From: Nipponacmea schrenckii
Taxonomy: Eukaryota; Mollusca; Gastropoda; Lottiidae
Assembly (NCBI GenBank): GCA_030562195.1
Contig: JAUJPP010000007.1
Span: forward strand, 3,224,001-3,288,000
Direction: 5' to 3'
DNA: 64,000 bases
The notes under the pieces were generated by a model that saw only the letters and a list, made by a program, of their open reading frames with translations, had not been told where the DNA came from and searched no databases. This document shows positions 32,831 to 46,769 of this stretch, in pieces. Numbering within the stretch: position 1 is the stretch's first letter; every line of letters begins with the position of its first letter. Made by a program: the position numbers and the translations under genes.

Positions 32831-34433
32831 GATTTTTTTACTGAATGCAATACAATATAGTTAACTTCCAAGTTCCTTGTAAATCAGGAACCAGCTGTAA
32901 TTGGACTTTTACTTTTACAATCAAAGCTATCAGTGGGCGTATGTTACCTTGCCTGGCAAGCTATCTTTGAATTTTGATTTTGATTTTGATTTTTTAACGA
33001 TTAAAATTTTTAATAACTTTGAAGGGTCGTATATTGTGACGTTGACCTTTGACGAATTTTTGACCTGTACAAATATGATAGCTCTCGAGATGTTCTATCC
33101 AATGATATATAAAGCTTTATTGTAAGATGTATACTTCCGCTTTTATCGCCATTTGAAAATTGCTAATTTTCCATATAAAACAATATGTTTAATGTGTTGC
33201 ATTTGGGCGACCTACAAGATATAAGTTTCAGCGATCTGAAATTATTTTTTTAGTTTAATCGTTCTACATCCAGTTAAAATGATTCAAAGTTGTTATATAT
33301 GTTTTTCCTGTTGTGGGTGATGTAAATATTGAATATTTGGAACGAAATTACAACCTTTAGAATTTTAAATTTTATCTCTTATAATTATGCAACAATAATA
33401 TACAGTTGACTGGAATAATGGTCTAAGGGACGAAACTCTATTCAATATAAATTTTAAAATGTTAGGCCGCGATATTTATGTGGTGTCTCAATGTTATACC
33501 CTGGCGACTTAAGACAACTTGAACCATTAGTGACCTTTCGATTTGTATATAGCTTCGACATTGTCTATCCAATGCTATATATATTTTTTGTACGATATCT
33601 ACTTTTGGTTTCATCGCCATCTGAAAATTGCGAATTTAATATATAAAACAATCTACATTGTATTGGGTATTATTCTCTACGTTTGGGCGATTTACAAATA
33701 TGAGTTTCGGCGATCCGGATATCTTTTTTAGATTAAACGACCCTCTATCCATTTTTATTATGATTTTAACTTATTATCTATCTTAATTGATGATGAGGGC
33801 TAAGGATGGGGAGGGGCAAAGAGGGGAAAGGGGGAAAAGGGGGGTATGGGAGCGTTTGTTATGAAATCAAAATCCATATCTGATGCACATTTTTTTTTAT
33901 TTTAATAAACCCTTTTTGTCTTTTGCTTAACGAACGAATCCCTGGATGGAACGCACTGCTTCAGTGCCGTTAGGCGTACGGCTCTAGTTTTTTTTTTTTT
34001 TCGAATTCTGGTCAGAGCGCCCAGCCAAAACTACACATGCCACGAGAAAATGCCGCGAGACTAAATCTGATGAATGTATTTTAACGACATTTTGACCTAC
34101 AGGAATAATGAAGATATTTGAAAAATTTCTTTTGCAATTAGCTACAATTGTCTATTGAATGATGCTAAATTAAGAAAATTTGAACCGGAAGTAACGGATC
34201 TTCCGCCATCTTGATACGACTAAATTTTGTAAAACTGAAATAAGTTCTCAGGGATAAGTCTAAATTGCATAATTTTAAATTTTCTAGAAACATCAATTGA
34301 TTGCGCAAAAAAGTATGGGAAGGAATGTTTGAATTTCGATTTTGCTTTTCTTTTATTTCCGGTTGAATTTTTTCAGTAATTGTCAAAACTTTAACCGGTC
34401 ATATTTCGTGACCTTGACCTTTGATGACCTTTT

Positions 34434-34933
34434 NNNNNNNNNNNNNNNNNNNNNNNNNNNNNNNNNNNNNNNNNNNNNNNNNNNNNNNNNNNNNNNNNNN
34501 NNNNNNNNNNNNNNNNNNNNNNNNNNNNNNNNNNNNNNNNNNNNNNNNNNNNNNNNNNNNNNNNNNNNNNNNNNNNNNNNNNNNNNNNNNNNNNNNNNNN
34601 NNNNNNNNNNNNNNNNNNNNNNNNNNNNNNNNNNNNNNNNNNNNNNNNNNNNNNNNNNNNNNNNNNNNNNNNNNNNNNNNNNNNNNNNNNNNNNNNNNNN
34701 NNNNNNNNNNNNNNNNNNNNNNNNNNNNNNNNNNNNNNNNNNNNNNNNNNNNNNNNNNNNNNNNNNNNNNNNNNNNNNNNNNNNNNNNNNNNNNNNNNNN
34801 NNNNNNNNNNNNNNNNNNNNNNNNNNNNNNNNNNNNNNNNNNNNNNNNNNNNNNNNNNNNNNNNNNNNNNNNNNNNNNNNNNNNNNNNNNNNNNNNNNNN
34901 NNNNNNNNNNNNNNNNNNNNNNNNNNNNNNNNN
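34434..34933. other. Assembly gap (500 N)
   Basis: Exactly 500 N inside a repeat copy. The inverted copy suggests that the missing part resembles 16903-18700. Confidence 0.98.
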
Positions 34934-35242
34934 ACAGAATTAGTACCATCAATATCTTCATTTTGTATGTATGCCGTATACACAAATTTCTAACCGTTTG
35001 ATCGCCATCTTGAAATATGCAAATTATTGGAAAAATACTACTCGTCCGCCATTTTTAATCCTATTTTTTTCAGACTTGTTTTAAAATATAATTTGGATAA
35101 TTATCTAGGTCCTCTAATGGCATATTTTTCAATTTCAAATTTGTCTTTGGACCAGGTCCTGCCAAAGTTTTTCAAAACTGTCTTCCGTTTGAAAGTTCAT
35201 AACTTTTGAACTCTACCATATGCATCCTTTTGATCTCAAAAC

Positions 35243-35446
35243 AACATCACCAGAGAGGCACTGGACTGGAATCCCCAAGGGCATAGAAGACAAGGACGAC
35301 CTTTACATAGCTTGAAAAGAATAAGACTGAAAGAGCTAGGAAGGATTGGCAAGACCTGGAATGAAGCAAAAAGAACAGCTCATAACAGAGTGAGATGGAG
35401 AACGTCTGTAGCAGCCCTATTCTCCGCAAGGTACGAAGAGGACTAA
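35243..35446 (+). pseudogene. LINE-type reverse transcriptase C-terminal fragment, second copy
   Basis: Open for 68 codons without an ATG: NITREALDWNPQGHRRQGRP...IGKTWNEAKRTAHNRVRWRTSVAALFSARYEED and a stop. It differs from the copy at 16390-16593 by very few residues (for example Y for N near the end). Confidence 0.7.
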
Positions 35447-37493
35447 CTTACTAATATGCATCCTTTATTTTTCTGCACAATCATCTTCATTGGCTAAAGG
35501 TTCATATGATACCTTGATTTCTAATTTTAGTAAAGAACATTTGGATTAATAGGGATCCAAAAATTGGTAATTTGCATATTTCTCGTATCTTCAGATGGTT
35601 ATATCTCATGAACAAGACTCTTGGCAACATTCTAATTGACATTATTGTGATGTGATTTTCATCAGCTTTCTAACAATATCTTTATTTTAGCTATAGACCG
35701 AAAACTGATGAAAATACGCCTAGTAGAAAATAAACGATTTTAACATTCATATTTTTTTATATTTAGTTCTATTTAACTTAAAAACAAAATTCGAACAGAT
35801 TTATAATGTGCAAATTCCCAGCTTTCAAGCAATATATAAATCAATATGTATAAATAAAAATTGCGAAAAGTTTTAAGAATAAAATTACACTCTAATTAAA
35901 CAGATATAAATAAACAGGTCATAAAGTCTGACTGTGTTAATTTCTTATCTTTTGGTCAAGACACAAATTTTGACATTTCCAGTTAAAGTATCACAACCAA
36001 TCAAAACAAGTCATAAGACTTTGTGGGCGTGGTTAAGCCCAGATATTTTACATCACTGTGTGTATTTTTCTTTCAATCGAAATAGGGTCTCGGAGGATCA
36101 GTCAATATGTGTTATCTTGATGGACATGTATATAGAATCTATAACCGATTGCCGAAATTTATATGGAAACTGATTTTTGAATTTTTAATTTGATTTTGAT
36201 TTAATTACGATTAAAAATTATAAAAACTTCGAAGGTGTATATTGAGACGTTGACCTTTGGCGATCTTTATACCTGTACATATTATGTGATAGTTCTATCC
36301 AATGACATATTAGGCTTTATAGCAAAATGTAAACTTTCGGTTTATCGGCATTTAAAAATTGCGAATTTTTCCTATAAAACGGTCAATTCACAAATTTTGA
36401 CATTTTCTTAAATCGAAATAGGGTCTCTTCCAAAACAAGTCAATGGACTTTGTGGGCGTGGTTAAGCCCAGATATTTTTACATCACAAACCTTAATGATT
36501 GCCAGTCTATAACCAAACTCAAATGTCACGTGTTAAATCATGAATAAATCATCTCTCCCAATAATCGCAAAATCAATCTACATTCTATCCTTAAATGACA
36601 GCCAGGAGACCAACAAATTCTAAATAGCTCGAAAGCTGCAGAACTGTTACAAACAGGTCTAGTTATTCTTTCCAATGGTGTATAACACTTGATATTTGAT
36701 CAAAATTGCACGTTTTAAATTTGCAAATTTTGTAATTTCTTCTATACTAACTGTGTGTATTTTTCTTAAATCGAAATAGGGTCTCGGAAGATAATTCAAT
36801 TTGTGTTATTTTGATGTACATGTATATAGAATCTATTGCCGAAATATATATGGAAACCGATTTTTGAATTTTTATTTTGATTTTGATTTTTTACGATTAA
36901 AAATTAATCCAGTTAAAATGATTCAAAGATATTATATATCTTAAATAAAAGGAATGATTGTTCATTTCTCGTTGTGGGCAATGTATGATATGGAATATTT
37001 GGAAGGAAATGACAACCTTTAGAATTTTAAATGATATTCTCTTAAGCAAAAATAATGTACAGTTGAGAGGACTAGTGGTATAAGGGACGCAACTCTATAA
37101 AATACTCTCTTAAAGATGTAAAGCCGCGCTGTTAATTTGATGGCTCTATGTTATACCATGGCAACTTGCCACAAATTGCAGGATCTAATGTTCCTACTAC
37201 ACCTAAATTAAGATTGATAAATAAATAAATAAACAAATTAAAAGTATCAACGATCTGGAAAGTTAATTTAATCCGAGATCAATTTGTAATCTCAAAAAAG
37301 GTGTTATGTCCCTTAGACCACAAATTTGTTTTTTCGACGTTTTGTTTTACACACTAATTAAATAGATATAAATGTTACAAGAAGAGTTAAGAAGATAATG
37401 TAACAGGTCATAAAGTCAAATTGTGTTAATTTCTTATCGTTTGGTCAAGACAAATTTTGACATTTCCAGTTTAATTATCGCAACCAATCAAAA

Positions 37494-39090
37494 CTAGAAC
37501 TGTGAACAGCTGCGAGCGTGGCAACTGTGCGTTATCCCATGGATTTCGAACATTTTGAAACCTGCTAGCTTTCAATTCCGGTACTTTTCAGCCTGCAATT
37601 GTAAGCGTAAACTTTCCGCTATATAGGCAATTTTTTCTACTATAAGTTTCTACTATCATTTCCTTATTAGATTTTTGTACATGTCTAAGATTTCGGTAGG
37701 ATATTTACATAAATTCCAAACTAAAATTTAAGTAGGTAGTAAGATGTCAATTTGTCATGAAATTTAAACTCTCTATATTCAAATTTAAACATTATTTTGT
37801 AACTTTGGTTGTAATTAACATAGAGAGAAAATTCAAGCTATGTGATAATTTGCTAATTCACAGCTTTATAAAGAGATATTTTTTGAATTTGTATGCAAAA
37901 ATTTTACAAAAAAATAAATAAATTTTATTAGCAATTGGAATTTTTTTCTTCTCGAGGGATGCAAATTATTTTGTATAGCTAATGTACTGTTTTTGCTTAC
38001 ATTCTTGAATTACACGGGATGTAGGGTCGCCTGAAATGAGATAAAAAAAAAACGGAAGTCCCCACGCCCAAACCGGAAGTGATCAAAAAATTTTGATGAT
38101 ATATTTTTAATTGTGTTGCGTATCTATCTATACCCTGTAAATTTCAGATCGATCCGAACATTAGAGCCCGAAAGTGTAACATAACCATCAAAAATTGCAA
38201 AATAGTCAGATTTCGGTGGGCTATAAAACCGAAAGTTAATATTTGTCATGCAATATCAGCACATCTATAGACAGCTGAGGTCAAGGACATTCTACATCTC
38301 AAATGTCAAGGTCATTGAAGGTCAAGGTCACGAGATATAGAGTTTTAAATTTTTGAAAAATTCGAACGGGCATAAAAAAAATTCAAATTCGAAAATCAAA
38401 ATTCAGCACATCTATAGACAGCTGAGGTCAATGACATTCTACATCTCAAATGTCAAGGTCATTTAAGGTCAAGGTCACGAGATATAGAGTTTTAAATTTT
38501 CGAAATATTCGAACGGGCATAAAAAAAATTCAAATTCAAAAATCAAAATTCTGTTCCCAACATTTTTTAGATAAAGTATCAAGGTTTCGATAAACACCAA
38601 AATCATAAAAATCGGTTAATAATTGGCGGACTTATTAAATTTTTAAGAAAATTTGCCATTTTTGAAAACTGCGCATGCGCAACATTCAATTTTTCTTCAT
38701 CTCAGGGGATTAAAATCATTTGGTATAGCTAAAATATACTGATTTTGTTTAGAATCTTGAATTACATCGGAAGCAGGGTCGCCCGACATGAGACGAAAAA
38801 ACCGGAAGTCCCCACGCCCAAACCGGAAGTGATCAAAAAATTTTGATGATGTAGTTTTAATTGCGCTGCCTATCTATCTATATCCTGTAAATTTCAGACC
38901 GATGCGACTATTAGGGCCCGAGCTAGCTTGAAATCTTATTTGCATATTATGCAATTAGCCACTTTCGGGTTAGCGAAAATTTCATGTTAGACATTCAATT
39001 TTGATTCCAGCCCATATAAAGACCATTGGTGAAAACAGAAATAGTCTATCTTTTTCCGTTTGGGCTAGCGAGCTTCCCAAAAAAAAAAAA
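37494..39090 (-). mobile_element. HL-A unit 1
   Basis: 3' CTAG at 37494-37497, preceded (minus strand) by the CTGTTCACAG hairpin. The 5' end is TTTGGGAAGCTCGCTAGCCC at about 39080. It is longer than the other units because a ~150 bp block (AGCACATCTATAGACAGCTG...) is duplicated at about 38258 and 38404. Contains GCGCATGCGC (38671) and ACCGGAAGT. Non-coding. Confidence 0.7.
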
Positions 39091-39095
39091 AAACA

Positions 39096-40425
39096 CTAGA
39101 ACTGTGAACAGCTCCGAGCGTGGCAACTGTGCGTTATCCCATGGATTTCGAACATTTTGAAACTATTAACCTGCTACCTTTCAATTCCGGTACTTTTCAG
39201 CCTCCAATTGTGGAACAAGCGTAACAATATTGTTAGATCTATAGACAGCTGATGTCAAGGCCATTCTATATGGGAAATTTGTAGGTCATTGAAGGTGAAG
39301 GTCACAAGATTTAGAATTTCAAATTTTTAAAAAATTCAAACTGGCATAAATAATAAATGACGGACTAATTAAATTTTAAAGAAAATTTGCCATTCTCGGA
39401 AAAATGGCGCATGCGCAACTAGCAATTGGAATTTTTTTCTTCTCGGGGGATACAAATTATTTTGTATAGCTAATATATACTGTTTTTGCTTACATTCTTG
39501 AATTACACGGGATGTAGGGTCGCCTGAAATGAGATACAATACCGGAAGTCCCCACGCCCAAACCGGAAGTGATCAAAAAATTTTGATGATATATTTTTAA
39601 TTGTGTTGCGTATTTATCTATATCCTGTAAATTTCAGATCGATCCGAACATTAGAGCCCGAAAGTGTAATATAACCGTCCAAAATTGCAAAATAGTCAGA
39701 TTTCGGAGGGCTATAAAACCGGAAGTAAATATTTGTCATGCAATATCAGCACATCTATAGACAGCTGAGGTCAAGGACATTCTACATCTCAAATGTCAAG
39801 GTCATTGAAGGTCAAGGTCACGAGATATAGAGTTTTAAATTTTTGAAAAATTCGAACGGGCATAAAAAAAATTCAAATTCGAAAATCAAAATTCTTTTCC
39901 CAACATTTTTTAGATAAAGTATCAAGGTTTTGATAGACACCAAAATCATAAAAATCGGTCAATAATTGGCGGACTTATTAAATTTTTAAGAAAATTTGCT
40001 ATTTTTGAAAACTGCGCATGCGCAACATTCAATTTAATTTTTCTTCATCTCAGGGGATTAAAATCATTTAGTATAGCTTAAATATACTGTTTTTGTTTAG
40101 ATTCTTGAATTACATGGGAAGCAGGGTCGCCCGACATGAGACGAAAAAACCGGAAGTCCCCACGCCCAAACCGGAAGTGATCAAAAAATTTTGATGATGT
40201 AGTTTTAATTGCGCTGCCCATCTATCTATATCCTGTAAATTTCAGACCGATCCGACTATTAGGGCCCGAGCTAGCTTGAAATCTTATTTGCATATTATGC
40301 AATTAGCCACTTTCGGGTTAGCGAAAATATTATGTTAGATATTCATTTTTGATTCCAGCCCATATAAAAACCATTGGTGAAAACAAAAATAGTCTATCTT
40401 TTTCCGTTTGGGATAGCGAGCTTCC

Positions 40426-40459
<34 letters not shown>

Positions 40460-40506
40460 ATCCGAACGAAAACAGAGCGTGACAAATATTGTTTGCCACG
40501 CAAAAA
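39096..40506 (-). mobile_element. HL-A unit 2 with 5' hairpin module
   Basis: CTAG at 39096-39099. The 5' end near 40426 is followed outward by an A-run and a GCGTGGCAAA-type hairpin (about 40478-40502). GCGCATGCGC at 39408 and 40014. Confidence 0.72.
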
Positions 40507-41851
40507 CTAGAACTGTGAACAGCTCCGAGCGTGACAACTATGCGTTATCCCATGGATTTCGAACATTTTGAAACTTCTAACCTGCTAGCTTTCAATTCCG
40601 GTACTTTTCAGCCTCCAATTGTGGAACAAGCGTAACAATATTGTTAGATCTATAGACAGCTGATGTCAAGGCCATTCTATATGGAAAATTTCAAGGTCAT
40701 TGAAGGTGAAGGTCACAAGATTTAGAATTTCAAATTTTTAAAAAATTCAAACGGGCATAAATAATAAATGACGGACTAATTAAATTTTAAAGAAAATTTG
40801 CCATTCTCGGAAAAATGGCGCATGCGCAACTAGCAATTGGAATTTTTTTGTTCTCGAGGGATGCAAATTATTTTGTATAGCTAATGTACTGTTTTTGCTT
40901 ACATTCTTGAATTACACGGGATGTAGGGTCGCCTGAAATGAGATAAAAAAAAACGGAAGTCCCCACGCCCAAACCGGAAGTGATCAAAAAATTTTGATGA
41001 TATATTTTTAATTGTGTTGCGTATCTATCTATATCCTGTAAATTTCAGATCGATCCGAACATTAGAGCCCGAAAGTGTAACATAACCATCAAAAATTGCA
41101 AAATAGTCAGATTTCGGTGGGCTATAAAACCGGAAGTTAATATTTGTCATGCAATATCAGCACATCTATAGACAGCTGAGGTCAATGACATTCTACATCT
41201 CAAATGTCAAGGTCATTTAAGGTCAAGGTCACGAGATATAGAGTTTTAAAATTTCGAAAAATTCGAACGGGCATAAAAAAAATTCAAATTCGAAAATCAA
41301 AATTCTGTTCCCAACATTTTTTAGATAAAGTATCAAGGTTTCGATAAACACCAAAATCATAAAAATCGGTTAATAATTGGCGGACTTATTAAATTTTTAA
41401 GAAAATTTGCCATTTTTGAAAACTGCGCATGCGCAACATTCAATTTAATTTTTCTTCATCTCAGGGGATTAAAATCATTTAGTATAGCTAAAATATACTG
41501 ATTTTGTTTAGAATCTTGAATTACATCGGAAGCAGGGTCGCCCGACATGAGACGAAAAAACCGGAAGTCCCCACGCCCAAACCGGAAGTGATCAAAAAAT
41601 TTTGATGATGTTGTTTTAATTGCGCTGCCTATCTATCTATATCCTGTAAATTTCAGACCGATGCGACTATTAGGGCCCGAGCTAGCGTGAAATTTTATTT
41701 GCATATTATGCAATTAGCCACTTTCGGTTTAGCGAAAATTTCATGTTAGATATTCATTTTTGATTCCAGCCCATATAAAAACCATTGGTGAAAACAGAAA
41801 TAGTCTATCTTTTTCCGTTTGGGCTAGCGAGCTTCCCAAAAAAAAAAAAAA
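40507..41851 (-). mobile_element. HL-A unit 3
   Basis: CTAG at 40507-40510. Same body as units 1 and 2. NRF1-type sites at 40818 and 41425. The 5' end joins HL-B through an A-run. Confidence 0.72.
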
Positions 41852-43440
41852 CTAGATCCCCAGGCTTCGCGAGGTTCTGACGCAGTGCGTAGCAGTTTTG
41901 ACATACGCTTTAAAACTTCACTGAAAGTATCTGTAGAACAGTAACGTTATTTTACAGAGTATGAGTCGTTTTATTTCAAAGCATAATCGGTTCGCTGAAA
42001 CTTGTGTCATCTAGATCGCCCAAACGCATAATTCAATAAACAGGTTTTAACGATGAAATTCGCAATTTTCAAATGCTGATAAAAGGGAAATCATACATCG
42101 TACAACAAAGTATAATATATCAATGGATAGATCTTATCGAGAGCTATCACATTTGTGCAGCTCACAAGGGCACCAAAGGTCAAGATAACAATGTACGACC
42201 ATTCGAAGTTTTTATATATTACTATCAGATAAAATATCAAAATCAAAATTCAAAAATCTGTTTCCAAATATAATTCAGCAATCGAAATTACATTCTATAG
42301 TTATCAAAATTACACGAATCGGAGCATCTCCAGAGGCCCCATTTCGTTTTAAAGAAAATTACGCACAGTTAGTAGAGAAGAAAATATAAAATTTTCAAAT
42401 ACTAAAAAGCGCATTTTTGGTGGAAATATGTAGTTTTATATATCATTACAAAGAGCAGATAAACTGTAATTAGATTCAATAGGAATTTTTGTTATTTATA
42501 AATTAGTTCACGTGACAGAGCTCTTTAAAAATAAAAATCACAAATTTCGATCGGCTATAAAACCGAAAGTAACCATCGCACAATACAAATGATTATATAA
42601 GTGGATAGATATCAACAAGGGCAATAAATCGCGTTCAGGTCACATGGTCACCAAAGGTCAAGGTCACGAAATATGGAGCTTTAAAATTTTGGCCATTACC
42701 AAGAAAATTAAAATGGAAATAAAATAAAATCAAAATAAAAAATCAAAATTCGGCTTCTAAACAAAGTTGCGCAATCGACTCTAGTTATTAGATATGAAAA
42801 CATAACGAAAATCCCTTTATCCCCTGAGGCCCCATTTTGAATTTTACAAAAGTTTGACATTTCAATATGGCGGTTTATTGTTTGCTTCCGGTCCAGATTT
42901 TTTCATCTTTGTTTTTTTGCATGACTATTTCTAGCATATTGCAAAAAGAATTTTTGAAATATCTTCAAAATTCCGGAAGTTGAATTGTTAAAGTTCAAAA
43001 GCGAATAACGTCAAAACCGGAAGTCATTTAGAAAATTTGAATAATGATTTTTGATCGCATTAAAAGTTTCTATCTACCTATAAGTTTTCTAGTGGATGGG
43101 AATAAAATTGTAGAAGATGATAAAAACGCAAAAAATAAAATAAAAAAAGTCAGCTACAAAAATAATGAAATTAGCAGTTTAAAAATGCAGTTATGTAGCT
43201 AGCAATTAAAAGAAGCTAAAAAAAGAAGTTTTGTCAAAATCAGTTGAAAAATAGAGGTAATAAATAGCAAAAACCAAAACGAAGCCATTGCCCACAGCTC
43301 GTTTCCGGTCACTCTGAATGACGTCATTTTACATTTAACAAATAGTAGTCTCGCAGTTTGAATGGCAGACAGCAACAGGTAGTTTGCAGCAAGTTGCCTT
43401 CTTAGAAAATAATCGAGGGTAAAATTCGAAAAAAAAAAAA
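41852..43440 (-). mobile_element. HL-B unit 1
   Basis: CTAG at 41852-41855 followed by ATCCCCAGGCTTCGCGAGG. About 1.59 kb, with the 5' end TTCGAATTTTACCCTCG on the minus strand. Contains TTCACGTGAC, GGTCACCAAAGGTCAAGGTC, AATATGGCGG and ACCGGAAGT. Open frames here are short and not conserved. Confidence 0.72.
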
Positions 43441-43441
43441 A

Positions 43442-45093
43442 CTAGATCCCCAGGCTTCGCGAGGTTCTGACGCAGTGCGTAGCAGTTTTGATATACGCTT
43501 TAAAACTACCCCACAAAGTATCTGAAGAACACTAACATTATTTTACAGAGTATAAGTCGTTTTATTTTAAAGCATAATTGGTTCGCTGAAACCAGTGTCA
43601 TGTAGATCGCCCAAACGCATAATTCAACAAACAGTTTTTAACGATGAAATTTGCTATTTTCAAATCGTGATTAAACGGAAAGTAAACATCGTACAGCAAA
43701 ATATAATATATCAATGGATAGATCTTTTCGAGAGCTATCACATTTGTGCAGCTCACAAGGTCACCAAAGGTCAAGGTTACTATATACGACCATTTGAATT
43801 TTTTATATATTACTATCAGGTAAATATCAAAATCAAAATCAAAATTCAAACATCAGTTTCCAAATATAATTCAACAACGATATTATTTATATTCTATAGG
43901 CATCAAAATTACACGAATCGGAACATATCCAGAGCCACAATTTCGATTTAAAGAAAAACACGCACAGTTAGTAGAGAAGAAAATACAAAATTTTCAAATA
44001 CTAAAAGCGCATTTTTGGTGGAAATATGTGGTTTTATATATCATTACAAAGAGAGGATAAATTATAATCAGGTTCAATATGAATTTTTGTTATTTATAAA
44101 TTAGTTCACGTGACAGAGATCTTTAAAAAATAAAAATCACAAATTTCAATCGGCTATAAAGCCGGAAGTAGACATCGGGCAACACAAATGAATATATCAG
44201 GGGATAGATATCATCAAGGGCAATAAATCGTGTTCAGGTCATAAGGTCACCAAAGGTCAAGGTCACAAAATATTGGCCTTTAAAGTTTTGGTCATTACCA
44301 ATAAAATTAAAATGGAAATAAAAGAAAATCAAAATCAAAATTCAAAAATCGGCTCCCAAATAAAGTTGCGCAATCGACTCTAGTCATTAGATATGAAAAA
44401 ATAACGAAAATTGCTTTATCCCCTGAATTTGAATTTAAAATTTTACAAAATTTTGACATTTCAATATGGCGGCTTGTCGTTTGCTTCCGGTCCGGATTTT
44501 TTCATTTTCGTTTTTTTGTATGACTATTTCTAGCATATTGCAAAAAGAATTTTTGAAATATCTTGAAAATTCCGGAAATTGTTTTTTAAAATTTAAAAGC
44601 GAATAACTTCAAAACCGGAAGTGATATCGAAAATTTAAAAATAGATTTTGATCGCATTAATAGTGTCTATCTATCTGAAAGTTTTCGGGTGCATCGGAAT
44701 AAAATTGTAGAAGTTGAAAAAAACGCAAAAATTGAAATGCAAAAAGTCAGCTATAAAAGTAATGAAATTAGCAGTTTTAAACTGCAGTTATGTAGCTAGC
44801 AGTTAAAAGAAGCTAGCAAAAGAAGTTCTGTCAAAATCAATTGAAAAATAGAGGTAATAAACAACAAAAACCAAATAAACGCCATTGCCCACAGCTCGTT
44901 TCCGGTTGCTCTAAATTACGTCATTTTACATTTAACAAATACAAGTCACGCAGTTTGAATAGGCAATAGTAACAGGTAGTTTGTGGCAAGTTGCCTTCTT
45001 AGAAAACAGTCGAGGGTAAAATTCGAAAAAAAAAAAAAAAAAAAAAAAAAGACATTTCGAAAACAAAGCAGTGCGTTCAAAAGAACGCACTGC
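43442..45093 (-). mobile_element. HL-B unit 2 with 5' hairpin module
   Basis: CTAG at 43442-43445. Tandem copy of unit 1, with a GCAGTGCGTTC hairpin at about 45068-45092 at its 5' side. Confidence 0.72.
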
Positions 45094-45094
45094 A

Positions 45095-46769
45095 ACTAGA
45101 TCCCCAGGCTTCGCGAGGTTCTGACGCAGTGCGTAGCAGTTTTGATATACGATTTAAAACTGTCCCTGAAAGTATCTGTAGAACAGTAACGTTATTTTAC
45201 AGAGTATGAGTCGTTTTATTTCAAAGCATAATCGGTTCGCTGAAACTTGTGTCATCTAGATCGCCCAAACGCATAATTCAATAAACAGGTTTTAACGATG
45301 AAGTTCGCAATATTCAAATGCTGATAAAAGGGAAAGCATACATCGTACAACAAAGTATAATATATCAATGGATAGATCTTATCGAGAGCTATCACATTTG
45401 TGCAGCTCACAAGGGCACCAAAGGTCAAGATAACAATGTACGACCATTCGAAGTTTTTATATATTACTATCAGATAAAATATCAAAATCAAAATCAAAAT
45501 TCAAAAATCTGTTTCCAAATATAATTCAGCAATCGAAATTACATTCTATAGATATCAAAATTACACGAATCGGAGCATCTCCAGAGGCCCCATTTCGTTT
45601 TAAAGAAAATTACGCACAGTTAGTAGAGAAGAAAATATAAAATTTTCAAATACTAAAAAGCGCATTTTTGGTGAAAATATGTAGTTTTATATATCATTAC
45701 AAAGAGCATACAAACCGTAATAAGATTCAATAGGAATTTTTGTTATTTATAAATTAGTTCACGTGACAGAGCTCTTTAAAAATAAAAATCACAAATTTCG
45801 ATCGGCTATAAAACCGGAAGTAACCATCGCACAATACAAATGATTATATAAGTGGATAGATATCAACAAGGGCAATAAATCGTGTTCAGGTCACATGGTC
45901 ACCAAAGGTCAAGGTCACGAAATATGGAGCTTTAAAATTTTGGCCATTACCCAAAAAATTAAAATGGAAATAAAATAAAATAAAAATAAAAAATCAAAAT
46001 TCAGCTTCTAAACAAAATTGCGCAATCGACTCTAGTTATTAGATATGAAAAAATAATGAAAATCGCTTTATCCCCTGATGCCCCATTTTGAATTTTACAA
46101 AAGTTTGACATTTCAATATGGCGGTTTATTGTTTGCTTCCGGTCCGGATTTTTTCATCTTCGTTTTTTTGCATGACTATTTCTAGCATATTGCAAAAAGA
46201 ATTTTTGAAATATCTTCAAAATCCCGGAAGTTGGATTGTTAAAGTTCAAAAGCGAATAACGTCAAAACCGGAAGTCATTTCGAAAATTTGAATAATGATT
46301 TTTGATCGCATTAGAAGTGTCTATCTACCTATAAGTTTTCAAGTGGATGGGAATAAAATTGTAGAAGTTGATAAAAACGAAAAAAATAAAATCAAATAAG
46401 TCAGCTACAAAAGTAATGAAATTAGCAGTTTAAAAATGCAGTTATGTACCTAGCAGTTAAAAGAAGCTAGCAAAAGTAGTTCTGTCAAAATCAGTTGAAA
46501 AATAGAGGTAATAAATAGCAAAAACAAAAACGAAGCCATTGCCCACAGCTCGTTTCCGGTCACCCTGAATGATGTCATTTTACATTTAACAAATAGTAGT
46601 CTCACAGTTTGAATGGCAGACAGCAACAGGTAGTTTGCAGCAAGTTGCCTTCTTGGAAAATAATCGAGGGTAAAATTCGAAAAAAAAAAAAAAAAAAAAG
46701 ACATTTCGAAAACAAAGCAGTGCGTTCGATGAACGCACTGCAAAAAAAAAAAAAACAAAAAAAAAAAAA
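45095..46769 (-). mobile_element. HL-B unit 3 with 5' hairpin module
   Basis: CTAG at 45095-45098. Closest to unit 1 by eye. GCAGTGCGTTC hairpin at about 46718-46742. Confidence 0.72.

Larger units (their letters stand above)
30819..32942 (+). mobile_element. E-family TIR element with ~170 bp tandem core
   Basis: The left end TATACGCCCACAT forms a hairpin with ATGTGGACGTAT, and the right end GTGGGCGTAT gives a short terminal inverted repeat. Inside are an 8 bp microsatellite (CCGTCGGT, 30864-30910) and about ten ~170 bp monomers. The monomers alternate between two types (ACAATTGTTTGTGGACAC and AACAAAAGCTTGTGGACAC), so the longer period is about 340 bp. The arrangement (short TIRs, tandem core) resembles pearl-type MITEs known from bivalves. 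That link is from memory and unverified. Confidence 0.6.
29352..33987 (+). mobile_element. HL-D element, plus strand, split by an E-family insertion
   Basis: 5' hairpin stack, body 29644-30818, nested E-family element 30819-32942, then body 32943-33987, ending in GCCGT-TAGGCGT-ACGGC-T-CTAG (33984-33987). Body motifs include CTTCCGGT/ACCGGAAGT, GCCGCCATCTTGAT (30197), TCACGTGACC (30556) and GACCTTGACCTTCGG (30410). No coding. It sits in what would be the next intron of the THAP gene. Confidence 0.6.
33988..37493 (+). mobile_element. HL-D composite, plus strand, interrupted by a gap and cut by HL-A
   Basis: Starts directly after the previous CTAG with a T-run and TCGAATTCTGGTCAG (34000). After the gap, 34934-37493 is the reverse complement of 14389-16902, including the LINE tail. 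At 37494 it is cut by the CTAG of a minus-strand HL-A. The continuation known from 14188-14388 is missing. Confidence 0.6.
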
